Positions 5,982 through 13,309 of a DNA stretch of 18,963 bases are shown here, piece by piece. Each line of letters opens with the position of its first letter. The stretch's first letter is position 1. This DNA is from Rhodospirillaceae bacterium. Lineage in GTDB: Bacteria > Pseudomonadota > Alphaproteobacteria > UBA828. The stretch spans positions 1 to 18,963 of the forward strand of contig JAPPKP010000117.1 of assembly GCA_028819955.1 (NCBI GenBank), given 5' to 3'. Both the position numbers and the translations under genes were made by a program. Below the pieces are notes generated by a model, which saw only the letters and a list, made by a program, of their open reading frames with translations, was not told where the DNA came from and did no database searches.

Positions 5982-7481
5982 ATGCGTCGCGAATCGCGCG
6001 GCAGGCAATCGGGGGCCGATAGCGACGGCCCGGCGGAAGCGGGAAAGCGTCTCTTCGCCGACTACGAGACACGCCCGGCGTTCTACGACGAAATGTTCGA
6101 GGCCATCGGCGTGCCGCGCGCGCATTGCCGGGAGCTCTGCGAGGCGCTCGACCGGATGCGCCCTGCCGAGATCGCCGCCATGCAGGAGTATGCCGAGCGC
6201 TCCTTTCTGCATCAGGGGATCACCTTCGCGGTCTACGGCGAGGACGGCGCGCAGGAGCGGATCATCCCCATCGACTTCCTGCCCAGGCTGCTCGACGCCG
6301 CCGACTGGGACCTGGTCGAGCGGGGCTTGAGGCAGCGGCTAGAGACGCTCAACCGCTTCCTCGCCGATGTCTACGGGCCGGGGCGGATCGTCGAGGACGG
6401 GGTGGTCCCTGTGGACCTGGTGCGGGGCTGCCCGCAGTACCGGGTCGAGATGCGCGGCCTGGAGGTGCCCCACGGCGTCTACGTCGCGCTCTGCGGCACC
6501 GACATCGTGCGCACCAACGACGGCTTCGTGGTGCTGGAGGACAACCTGCGAGTGCCCTCGGGCGTTTCCTACATGCTGGCCAACCGGCGGGCGCTGAAGA
6601 CCAGCCTGCGCAACCTGTTCCGCCGCCACCGCGTGCGCGGCATCGAGCACTACGGCCAGCTGTTGCGGCAGACGCTCGCCGAGCTCGCGCCGCCCGGCGT
6701 CTCCGACCCCTGTATCGTCCTGTTGACCCCCGGCGTCTACAATTCCGCCTTCTACGAGCACATGTTCTTGGCGCAGGAGATGGGCATCGAGCTGGTGCAG
6801 GGCAGCGACCTGCTGGTCCACAACGGCTTCGTCTACATGCGGACCACGGCGGGCTTGAGAAAGGTGGACGTGATCTACCGCCGCATCGACGACGACTTCA
6901 TCGACTCGCTGGCCTTCCGCGCGGATTCGCAGCTGGGCACGCCGGGCCTCTTCTACGCCTACCGGCTCGGCAACGTGACGATCGCCAACGCGCCGGGCAC
7001 CGGGGTCGCCGACGACAAGAGCGTCTACGCCTTCGTGCCCGACATGATCCGCTACTACCTGGGCGAGGAGCCGCTGCTCGCCAACGTGGACACCCACCTC
7101 TGCCGGGAGCCCGAGGGGCTTGAGTACACGCTCGACAACCTGGAGACGCTGATCGTCAAGATGGTGGGCGAATCCGGCGGCTACGGCATGCTGGTGGGCC
7201 CCCACGCCTCACCCGCCGAGCGCGCGGCCTACGCCGAAGAAATGCGGCCCCCCCCCCCACACTCCGCCCCCCGGCCGCCGCCCCCCCTCGCGCCCCCCCC
7301 CCCCCCCCCCCCCGGGGGGGCGGCCCCCCCCCACGTCGACCTCCGCCCCTTCGTGCTGCGCGGGCGCGAGATACGCCTCGTCCCCGGCGCCTTCTGCCGG
7401 GTCGCGCTGGTCAAGGGCTCGCTCGTGGTCAACTCGAGCCAGGGCGGCGGCGGCAAAGACCTCTGGGTGCTGTCGGATTAG
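5982..7481 (+). CDS. Circularly permuted type 2 ATP-grasp protein
   Basis: The product is about 499 aa, near the family's usual 470-490. Recognisable family segments in order are FYDEMFEAIGVPRAHC, ERIIPIDFLPRLL, LNRFLADVYGPGRIV, VLEDNLRVPSGVSYMLANR (around residue 185-205), LTPGVYNSAFYEHMFLAQ, DVIYRRIDDDFID, GNVTIANAPGTGVADDK, KMVGESGGYGMLVGP and RPFVLRGREIRLVPG. The family is predicted to catalyse ATP-dependent peptide-like ligation and usually sits with an alpha-E (DUF403) and a transglutaminase-like gene; neither is nearby. The start at ATG 5982 is chosen by length; an in-frame TTG at 5919 would include part of the direct repeat. Residues around 423-450 (7248-7331) are proline-rich nonsense, probably a sequence error and not a real domain. 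Confidence 0.93.
   Translation: MRRESRGRQSGADSDGPAEAGKRLFADYETRPAFYDEMFEAIGVPRAHCRELCEALDRMRPAEIAAMQEYAERSFLHQGITFAVYGEDGAQERIIPIDFLPRLLDAADWDLVERGLRQRLETLNRFLADVYGPGRIVEDGVVPVDLVRGCPQYRVEMRGLEVPHGVYVALCGTDIVRTNDGFVVLEDNLRVPSGVSYMLANRRALKTSLRNLFRRHRVRGIEHYGQLLRQTLAELAPPGVSDPCIVLLTPGVYNSAFYEHMFLAQEMGIELVQGSDLLVHNGFVYMRTTAGLRKVDVIYRRIDDDFIDSLAFRADSQLGTPGLFYAYRLGNVTIANAPGTGVADDKSVYAFVPDMIRYYLGEEPLLANVDTHLCREPEGLEYTLDNLETLIVKMVGESGGYGMLVGPHASPAERAAYAEEMRPPPPHSAPRPPPPLAPPPPPPPGGAAPPHVDLRPFVLRGREIRLVPGAFCRVALVKGSLVVNSSQGGGGKDLWVLSD
7248..7331. other. Poly-C/G tract, probable base-call corruption within the ATP-grasp gene
   Basis: Exactly 28 codons read almost only as Pro, Gly and Ala between EEMR and HVDLRPF. 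By my recollection the family also has 28 residues here (ANPANYIAQP, TLALSTCPTF, VEEGIAPR). Surviving positions agree with it: Pro at 3, 10, 18 and 27, Leu at 14, Gly at 24, Ala at 26. Other codons differ as A or T turned to C or G would make them (CAC for AAC, TCC for TAC, CGG for CAG). Length and frame are preserved. This looks like substitution error, not insertion or a real linker. Confidence 0.75.
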
Positions 7482-7485
7482 CGTC

Positions 7486-7760
7486 ATGGTTCGGACGTTC
7501 ATTCGCATGCGGCTGGGCCGGTGCTCGATCTCCGATCTGACGCTGGACAAGCAGATCCTCAAGGCTGGGCGCATGCACGCCGCCAGTCCGAGTGCATGCG
7601 CGAATGCAGGGGGAAATTTCTAAGCCCCTCGCGCCGGCGCCAGTGCATCGACCATGTCTGCGGCCGGCTCGGGGTCTCGGAACGCTGCGCATGTCGGGTG
7701 CTGGGCAGCACCGCTCGACCCAGCGCCGCATCCCGCGTGGCCGTCGCGACCTGAGGCTGG
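7486..7760 (+). pseudogene. IS3-family transposase remnant (orfA C-terminus and orfB N-terminus)
   Basis: Starting 4 nt after the ATP-grasp stop, the frame 7486-7623 contains ISDLTLDKQILK and ends in GGNF-stop, the typical C-terminus of IS3-family OrfA. The orfB start follows in the -1 frame (from 7623): SPSRRRQCIDHV, RLGVSERCACRVLG, then after a missing base near 7705 QHRSTQRRIPRGR. These are hallmark OrfB N-terminal segments. Similarity fades by about 7760; the catalytic DDE domain and both element ends are absent. An extra ~45 bp with a strong hairpin interrupts the orfA end. It is a dead fragment. Confidence 0.8.
7569..7601. repeat. Hairpin insertion inside the IS3 orfA remnant
   Basis: GCGCATGCAC (7569-7578) and GTGCATGCGC (7592-7601) form a perfect 10-bp inverted repeat with a 13-nt loop. 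It sits between LDKQILK and GNF, which normally lie only a few residues apart in OrfA, so it looks inserted. Confidence 0.6.
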
Positions 7761-8071
7761 AACGAGGAGGAGACGTTCACAACCGGAGGGCTTCCGCCTC
7801 GGCGAGGACCGCGGAGACGAAGGACGAGGGGAGTTCGCCATTCGGCTTGTCCCGGACCGTCGATGACGGTGCAAGGGTGACTGAAAGATTGAGCTGCCCG
7901 GTTCATTAGAGGCCATCCCGTGGACGGCCCGGGACCGGGAGCCGATCACGAACCGAAGCTCGTCCCATTAGGGATATCTGAAGCCAATCGCGGTCGCAGG
8001 GAGGTAGCGCCGGAGGAGTCCTTGACTTGGTCAACCCGAATAGAGAAGCCGTTCGACAGACAGGGGGGTCT
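7761..8071. other. Intergenic stretch, no gene recognised
   Basis: No open frame here resembles a known protein on either strand. It lies between the IS3 remnant and the 3' end of the TetR gene. A small palindrome TTGAC-TTG-GTCAA is at 8022-8034. It may contain decayed mobile-element DNA, but nothing can be identified. Confidence 0.5.
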
Positions 8072-8758
8072 TCACAGGTCCTCGATTGACGACTTGGCCC
8101 GGCCAATTTCGGCTGCGGAGTCTGTGCGTACATCGGGCCCGAAAAAGGCGTCGTGCCACACCCGGGTCACTATCTTTGCGGCCATGTCGACGGAGACCGG
8201 GTGCTCGTTCAGTTGCTCCTCCTGCGCAAACCAGACATAGGCGCATTGCTCGACCATCGCGGCCATGGCTTCCGCAACGAGGCGGGCCGGAACGCCGTCG
8301 ACCTCTTCTATGCCGCACTTGGACTTCAGCGCGCCCACGAAACGGTCGACGTGGCGGTTTCGCATCGCCCACCAGACGCTGCGGAACCGTTTGTCAACTG
8401 TTGAAGCCTCGATAAGGGCGCGCATCACGTCGCGGTTCTCGCTGTAGAGCGAAAGATAGCCGCGGTTTGCTTCGAGCAAGGCCCCCATGGGGTCCGTCGC
8501 AAGTTCCTTGTTCGGCGCGCGACTCGCTTCGAACAGAGCCTCGTGAATGCCGTCGACCAAGGCCCTGAACAGATCCTCCTTGTTGCGGAAATAGCGATAC
8601 AGAGCACCGAGCGATACCCCTGCCTCGTCGGCAACGTCGATCATCTTGAGGTCGACATAGCCGTTGCGGGCCAGCACTCTTCGGGCGCTCTCCAAGAGAC
8701 GGCTGCGCGTACGCCGGCCCTTGGGTGTGGTCGGAAATTGGGTCATCTGCGACGCCAT
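8072..8758 (-). CDS. TetR/AcrR-family transcriptional regulator
   Basis: The 228-aa product has the N-terminal TetR DNA-binding domain: GRRTRSRLLESARRVLARNG, then a helix-turn-helix around residues 40-60 (IDVADEAGVSLGALYRYF followed by NKEDLF). The rest is an all-helical ligand-binding and dimerisation domain with no family-specific motif. The start at ATG 8758 has GGAGG 8 nt upstream on the minus strand; GTG 8773 and ATG 8746 are alternatives. It is divergent from the acyl-CoA ligase at 9056. TetR proteins next to divergent catabolic operons usually repress them and are released by a substrate or CoA intermediate, so this is the likely local regulator (inference). Confidence 0.93.
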   Translation of the reverse strand: MASQMTQFPTTPKGRRTRSRLLESARRVLARNGYVDLKMIDVADEAGVSLGALYRYFRNKEDLFRALVDGIHEALFEASRAPNKELATDPMGALLEANRGYLSLYSENRDVMRALIEASTVDKRFRSVWWAMRNRHVDRFVGALKSKCGIEEVDGVPARLVAEAMAAMVEQCAYVWFAQEEQLNEHPVSVDMAAKIVTRVWHDAFFGPDVRTDSAAEIGRAKSSIEDL

Positions 8759-8922
8759 TCCACCGACCTCCACCCGTCATGCGCGCCGCAATTCTTCGGG
8801 CGACGCCGGCTCACGCTTCTCACCGGCCATTCTCCGGGTGGTGTCGCGGCTGCGTCCGGGCGGCCCCCTGGAAGCCCCCGTTCTCGGTCATGCCCGGAAG
8901 GTATCAAGAGAAAACGAGGCGG

Positions 8923-8935
8923 TCATTAAAAATGA
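8923..8935. promoter_or_regulatory. A+T-rich 13-bp palindrome, candidate TetR operator
   Basis: TCATT-AAA-AATGA is a perfect 5+5 inverted repeat in an A+T-rich island between the TetR gene and the ligase operon, ~30 bp upstream of the predicted -35. Binding by the local TetR protein is conjecture. Confidence 0.3.
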
Positions 8936-8964
8936 TGATCAATAAAAAAAGCGATATCACCATC

Positions 8965-8993
8965 TTGAATTTCGCCCGAAGCGGGTCTACGCT
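8965..8993 (+). promoter_or_regulatory. Predicted promoter of the catabolic operon
   Basis: TTGAAT (8965-8970), a 17-nt spacer and TACGCT (8988-8993) form a plausible sigma70 promoter. Transcription would begin near 9000, favouring the ATG at 9056 as the first start over GTG 9002 or ATG 9008. The spacer holds a small palindrome CCCG-AAG-CGGG. The rest of 8774-9055 shows no gene. Confidence 0.4.
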
Positions 8994-9055
8994 GGACGCG
9001 CGTGTCGATGGCAGTGGGAATTCGGCGATTCCGGGGCTGGCGACGGGAACGGCAG

Positions 9056-10729
9056 ATGAGCGAGTTGCGTCTCGGAGAACCGGAAAACCCGCAATCCACG
9101 CGCGCAGCGTTTTCGGATGCCGAGGCTGCCAACCGCGCCGAGCGTGAACGCCGGTACCGCGCGATGGGGTGGTGGCCGGGCGAGCGCCTGTGCGACCGCT
9201 ACACCGTCCTCGCCCAGCGCTTCGAAGACCGCCTCGCTGTCACCGATGCAACCGGCCGGCGGCTCAGCCACGGCTTGCTGTGGCAGGAGAGCGGACGCCT
9301 CGCCGAAAAGCTGAAGCAGGGCGGAATCGGTCGCGGCGATATCGTGATCCTTCTTCTGCCGAACGTCGTCGACGCGCAGGTCGCGTTCGTCGCACTGCTG
9401 CGTCTCGGTGCCATACCCGCGAGTCTGCCGACCCGAACCGATCCCGACACGGTCGCTTACGCCGCGCGACTGACGGGTGCGCGGGCACTGATTTCATTGG
9501 AGCGCCACGGAAACGCGCGCCTGGAAGACACGGCGCGGGAAGCCGCTTCGTCCTGCGAATATGGGCTGGGCGTCTTCCTGTTCGACGACTCCGCCGGTAC
9601 GTGGGAGTTGGCGCCGGCAAGTCGAAGAACGCCCTTGCCGGCAAGCGCCGCCGACCTCGCGCACGTCATGTTCACCTCGAGCACGACCGGCCGGACTAAG
9701 GCCGTCATGCACAGCGAAGACACCCTGGCCGCGTTGAATGTCGGGTTCACGGAGCGCTTCTCGCTCGGTCCGGATGCGCCGATCTTTCTCGCCTCTCCGC
9801 TGGGACACAGTATCGGTGCCATTCACGGCACCCGGTTGGCGCTCCATACCGGCGCGCCGCTCGTTCTCCACGACGCCTGGAATCCCGAGCGCGCGCTTGA
9901 AATGATTGAAGAGTTCGGCTGCGCGTTTACCGCTGCGGCGACGCCGTTCCTGAAGGATCTGGTCGACGCGCGATGGCCGCGCTCGACGCCGAAGCTGGCA
10001 CCGCTCCGCTCGTTTCTATGCGGCGGCGCGCAGGTGCCCCCGTCGCTGATGGAGGCCACGCAGGCCCAATTCCCAAACACGTTCGTGACCGTCCTTTGGG
10101 GCATGACCGAGGGCGGCCTCGTCACCTGCGTCCGCGAGAGCCCCCGCGAGAAGCTGATGAGCACCGCCGGCATCGGACTGCCGGGACTGGAACTGCGCTG
10201 CCTCGATGCCGAGGGCGGCACCTTGCCTGTGGGTGAGGAGGGAGAGTTGGCCATGCGGGGGCCGGGCGTTTTCATCGGCTATTTCGGCCAGCAAGACCTC
10301 TATGACTCCCTGATCACCGACGATGGATTCTTTTGCACCGGCGATCTGGCGCGGATCGACGCCGAAGGTTACGTGCGCATCACCGGCAGATTGAAGGATC
10401 TGATCATTCGCGGCGGCGTCAACATCTCACCGGCGCCGATCGAGAATGCGCTCGCCGACCATCCGGGCGTCAACGCCGTGGCGGTCATCGGCCATCCCGA
10501 CGACCGGTTGGGCGAACGCATCTGCGCGGTTGTGGTGGCGCACGGCAAAGCCCCGAGCCTCGAAGACCTTATCGCCCACGCGCGAGCGAGGCGCCTGCCC
10601 AAGCATCACTGCCCCGAGGTTCTGCGCATCGTGGATTCCATGCCGATGACGCCGGCGGGGAAGATCCGCAAGGCCGACCTCCGCGCCGTCGTGGCGGGCG
10701 ATGACGCTGCCTCCGGTGAAGGGGCATGA
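9056..10729 (+). CDS. Acyl-CoA ligase (class I adenylate-forming enzyme)
   Basis: The 557-aa product should activate a carboxylic acid with ATP and join it to coenzyme A. Adenylation-family motifs appear in order: a variant P-loop TSSTTGRTKAVMHS around residues 207-220, LWGMTEGG, FCTGDLARID, the hinge GRLKDLIIRGGVNISP and the catalytic C-terminal lysine in TPAGKIRK (K536). The overall look resembles cyclohexanecarboxylate/medium-chain-type ligases. The P-loop departs from the usual SGTTGxPKG at three positions. ATG 9056 is preferred over GTG 9002 and ATG 9008 because of the predicted promoter, though its ribosome site is weak. It leads the operon and overlaps the next gene by 4 nt (ATGA). The exact acid is unknown. 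Confidence 0.93.
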   Translation: MSELRLGEPENPQSTRAAFSDAEAANRAERERRYRAMGWWPGERLCDRYTVLAQRFEDRLAVTDATGRRLSHGLLWQESGRLAEKLKQGGIGRGDIVILLLPNVVDAQVAFVALLRLGAIPASLPTRTDPDTVAYAARLTGARALISLERHGNARLEDTAREAASSCEYGLGVFLFDDSAGTWELAPASRRTPLPASAADLAHVMFTSSTTGRTKAVMHSEDTLAALNVGFTERFSLGPDAPIFLASPLGHSIGAIHGTRLALHTGAPLVLHDAWNPERALEMIEEFGCAFTAAATPFLKDLVDARWPRSTPKLAPLRSFLCGGAQVPPSLMEATQAQFPNTFVTVLWGMTEGGLVTCVRESPREKLMSTAGIGLPGLELRCLDAEGGTLPVGEEGELAMRGPGVFIGYFGQQDLYDSLITDDGFFCTGDLARIDAEGYVRITGRLKDLIIRGGVNISPAPIENALADHPGVNAVAVIGHPDDRLGERICAVVVAHGKAPSLEDLIAHARARRLPKHHCPEVLRIVDSMPMTPAGKIRKADLRAVVAGDDAASGEGA

Positions 10730-11511
10730 GGGTGCGGCTCGCCGACATCGACGTCGGCTACACGCGCATGGGAGAGGGACCGCCGGCGGTCATGCTCCAC
10801 GGTCTTGCAGAGGACCGGAACAGCTGGGCGGACGTTCAGCGCCGACTGAGTGACTTCACGACCTACGCCTACGACCTTCGTGGTCACGGTGAGACCGAGC
10901 TGGGCGAGGCCGAGGGCTCGCTGGAACAGCTAGGCGGCGACCTGATTGCGTTCCTCGAGGCGCTGACGGGTCCCGCCCACTGCATCGGCTACTCGCTCGG
11001 CGGCGCCGTGGTGCTCTGGGTCGCGGCCAAGCGGCCCGACTTGGTGACCCGGGCCACGGTCGCCGGCACCTCGACCGTTGTCGGACGACGCGCCGCCGGG
11101 TTCTTCCGCGACCGCATCGAGGCGATCCGAAGCGATTTCTCGGGCTTTGGCAACGTGCTGAAGGAGGACACGCGCCAGCAGCTCGTCGTCGCCGGCGACC
11201 GCCTCGAAGAAATCGCGGCCCGGCGTCTCAAGGCCATCGGCACCGGAGACGGCTACGTCAATGCCGCCCGCGCGATGGCGGGACTCAATGAGGACCCGCT
11301 CACCCCACTCCTGCCGGACATCGCCTGCCCGGTCCATGTGATTGGCGGCGAGGCAGACGTGTTCTGTCCGCGCAAGGCCGCGGAGATCATGATCGCCGCC
11401 CTCCGCCACGGAACCTATCACGAGGTGGCACGGGCCGGGCACCTGATGAGCGTCGATCAGCCCGATGCCTATGCAGAGGCCATTCGCAACGCGCTCGAGA
11501 GCAGCCCCTGA
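10726..11511 (+). CDS. Alpha/beta-fold hydrolase
   Basis: The 261-aa product is a full-length single-domain alpha/beta hydrolase. It has the oxyanion segment MLHGLAEDRNSW, the DLRGHGET strand-loop, the nucleophile elbow GYSLGG with Ser90, the acid Asp211 in GGEADVFCP and His239 in AGHLMSVDQPD. The catalytic triad is complete. Candidate reactions are thioester, lactone, ester or C-C bond hydrolysis. The start codon overlaps the ligase stop as ATGA, and its own stop overlaps the next ATG (TGATG), so translation is coupled on both sides. Its place between the CoA ligase and the flavin oxidoreductase suggests it opens or releases a pathway intermediate, an inference. Confidence 0.92.
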   Translation: MRVRLADIDVGYTRMGEGPPAVMLHGLAEDRNSWADVQRRLSDFTTYAYDLRGHGETELGEAEGSLEQLGGDLIAFLEALTGPAHCIGYSLGGAVVLWVAAKRPDLVTRATVAGTSTVVGRRAAGFFRDRIEAIRSDFSGFGNVLKEDTRQQLVVAGDRLEEIAARRLKAIGTGDGYVNAARAMAGLNEDPLTPLLPDIACPVHVIGGEADVFCPRKAAEIMIAALRHGTYHEVARAGHLMSVDQPDAYAEAIRNALESSP

Positions 11512-12515
11512 TGGTGAAGAGGTTCGGCATATCGAGGGGAGTCAGCCCGCGAGAGACCTTCGGCCAGGTCTGGGAGATCGCGGAGAACGTCGAGGAACTC
11601 GGCTTCGAAACGCTGTGGTTCATCGATCACCAGCTCGGAATGAAGGACGTCTACGCGGCGATGAACGTTGCGGCGATGGCGACCGAGTCGATCGAGATCG
11701 GTTGCGCGGTCACCAACCTTCGGACGCGCCATCCGACTGTCACCGCCAACGCCACGACCGCGCTCGACGAGCTTTCCGGTGGTCGCGCCTTGCTGGGCCT
11801 GGGCGCGGGCTGGGTCGCCGTCCATTCCATCGGCGAGAAGCCGAACAGGATCGCCGAACTCCGCGAGGGCATAGCGCTGTTTCACAGGCTGTTCGCGGGC
11901 GAGGAGGTCGATTTCTCCGGCGCCAAGGGACGGCTCGCCACCACGCGCCGGCAGATCCCGATCTATCTCGCCGTCTCGCAGCCGCGCATGCTCGAGCTTG
12001 CAGGCGAGGTTTGCGACGGCGCCGTCCTGATGGGAGCGGCCGACCCGGATTTCTGCAACTGGCAGCTCGAATACATCTACCGGGGTCTTCGAAAGGCCGG
12101 GCGCAGGCGCGAGGACATCCTGATCGATCTCATCGTCACGATGAGTATCGACGACGATGCCGAACAGGCGATCAACGACGTCCGGGCCTGGGCGACCAGC
12201 CAAGCCGCCACCTTCGCCGTCTGGAAGGCGATGCCGCCGGGGTGGGAGCGCTTTCGACCCGAATTCAAGGCCGCCCAGGATGCCTACCACTACGAGGAGC
12301 ACCTGTCGCTGCGTGCCGGGCACAAGGAGATCGTCAGCGAGGAGTTCGTGCGCTCGGTGACGATATCCGGCGATCGGGATCATTGCCTCTCCCGGCTGCG
12401 CGATCTCTCGACGGTCGACATCGATCGCATCAGCTTCGCGCTGCTCTCCAGGGGCCGCATGCGTCGGCTGGAAGAGCTCGGCAATCACGTGATCCCCCGA
12501 CTAAAGACGGCCTAA
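11511..12515 (+). CDS. LLM-class flavin-dependent oxidoreductase (FMN or F420)
   Basis: The 334-aa protein belongs to the luciferase-like TIM-barrel superfamily: ENVEELGFETLWFIDHQ, an IEIGCAVTNLRTRHP segment, TTALDELSGGRALLGLGAG and IPIYLAVSQPRMLELAGEV. Spacing and the ALLGLGAG loop resemble the methylene-tetrahydromethanopterin reductase-like branch, whose members use F420 or reduced FMN. It is distinct from the partial gene at 1-592. The ATG overlaps the hydrolase stop by 1 nt. In this operon it probably oxygenates or reduces the activated substrate; which cofactor and which reaction cannot be told from sequence. Confidence 0.92.
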   Translation: MVKRFGISRGVSPRETFGQVWEIAENVEELGFETLWFIDHQLGMKDVYAAMNVAAMATESIEIGCAVTNLRTRHPTVTANATTALDELSGGRALLGLGAGWVAVHSIGEKPNRIAELREGIALFHRLFAGEEVDFSGAKGRLATTRRQIPIYLAVSQPRMLELAGEVCDGAVLMGAADPDFCNWQLEYIYRGLRKAGRRREDILIDLIVTMSIDDDAEQAINDVRAWATSQAATFAVWKAMPPGWERFRPEFKAAQDAYHYEEHLSLRAGHKEIVSEEFVRSVTISGDRDHCLSRLRDLSTVDIDRISFALLSRGRMRRLEELGNHVIPRLKTA

Positions 12516-12529
12516 GCAGAGGAATCGAG

Positions 12530-13309
12530 GTGCCCGTGCCAAACGAGCAGGACAGAGAACGCCCGGTGGCACTCGTCACCGCAGCGGCCGGTGCCGGCAT
12601 CGGCGCCGCGATTGCGCGCAGGCTCGCCAGCGACGACTACGACGTCGTGATTACGGACGCCCACGAACGCCGTTGCGGCGCCTTCGCTCAGCAGCTCGCC
12701 GACGAACACGGCAGAGAGTTCCTGTCCATGCCGCTCGATGTGACCGACTTCGACGCGGTAGGTGCCGTCATCCAGGCCGCCGTGGAGCGGCGCGGGCGCA
12801 TCGACGCCCTCGTCAACAACGCAGGGTGGAGCAAGATCGAGCCGGTCGCCGAGATGGCGCCCGAGACCTGGCAGCGCTGCCTGGATGTCGACCTGAGCGG
12901 CACCTTCTACGTCATGCGTCACGTGCTCCCGCACATGATCGCGCGAGGCTCGGGCACCATCGTCAACATCTCGTCGATTGCGGCCTGGGAAACGACGACC
13001 GAGCACGGCGCCGCCTATTCCGCGGCCAAGGCGGGAATCCTGGCGCTCACACGGGTCGCTGCCGCCGAGAACGGTCGGTACGGCATCCGCGTCAACGCCG
13101 TGGCGCCAGGGCTGATCTACAACGACTTTCTGCGCCGCATCTACCCCGACGAATTCTTCGACGGTTACGCGGAATCACGGTCCCTGGTCGGCCGCATCGG
13201 ACAGCCCCGGGACGTGGCGGACCTCGTCTCGTTCCTCATCAGCGACCGAGCCGGATACATCACGGGGGAGGTGTACGGCATCAGCGGAGGCGTGTCTCCG
13301 ATTGCCTGA
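12530..13309 (+). CDS. Short-chain dehydrogenase/reductase (SDR)
   Basis: This 259-aa classical SDR interconverts a hydroxyl and a keto group using NAD(P)(H). Visible signatures are the cofactor loop TAAAGAGIG (residues 17-25, with Ala replacing the usual second Gly), an acidic residue in VVITDAHERR suggesting NAD preference, NNAG at 96-99, catalytic Ser149 in NISS, Tyr163 and Lys167 in YSAAK, and the C-terminal GYITGEVYGISGG. The start is GTG 12530, with AGAGGA 6 nt upstream; GTG 12536 is an alternative. It starts 14 nt after the LLM stop and its 3' end overlaps the amidase start by 8 nt. It likely performs the hydroxyacyl oxidation step of the pathway. Confidence 0.92.
   Translation: MPVPNEQDRERPVALVTAAAGAGIGAAIARRLASDDYDVVITDAHERRCGAFAQQLADEHGREFLSMPLDVTDFDAVGAVIQAAVERRGRIDALVNNAGWSKIEPVAEMAPETWQRCLDVDLSGTFYVMRHVLPHMIARGSGTIVNISSIAAWETTTEHGAAYSAAKAGILALTRVAAAENGRYGIRVNAVAPGLIYNDFLRRIYPDEFFDGYAESRSLVGRIGQPRDVADLVSFLISDRAGYITGEVYGISGGVSPIA

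Noticed and set aside
5830..6330. Plus-strand open frame of 166 codons after the methyltransferase gene
   Set aside because: It runs out of frame into the ATP-grasp gene and has no recognisable content.
6339..7205. Minus-strand open frame of 288 codons
   Set aside because: Antisense to the well-recognised ATP-grasp gene, with no motifs of its own.
7248..7331. Real proline/glycine-rich linker domain
   Set aside because: The preserved 28-codon length and matching scattered residues make base-call corruption of a conserved block more likely.
8022..8034. TTGAC-TTG-GTCAA palindrome downstream of the TetR gene
   Set aside because: Short arms and a position at the 3' end of the gene with no promoter nearby; no T tract for a terminator.
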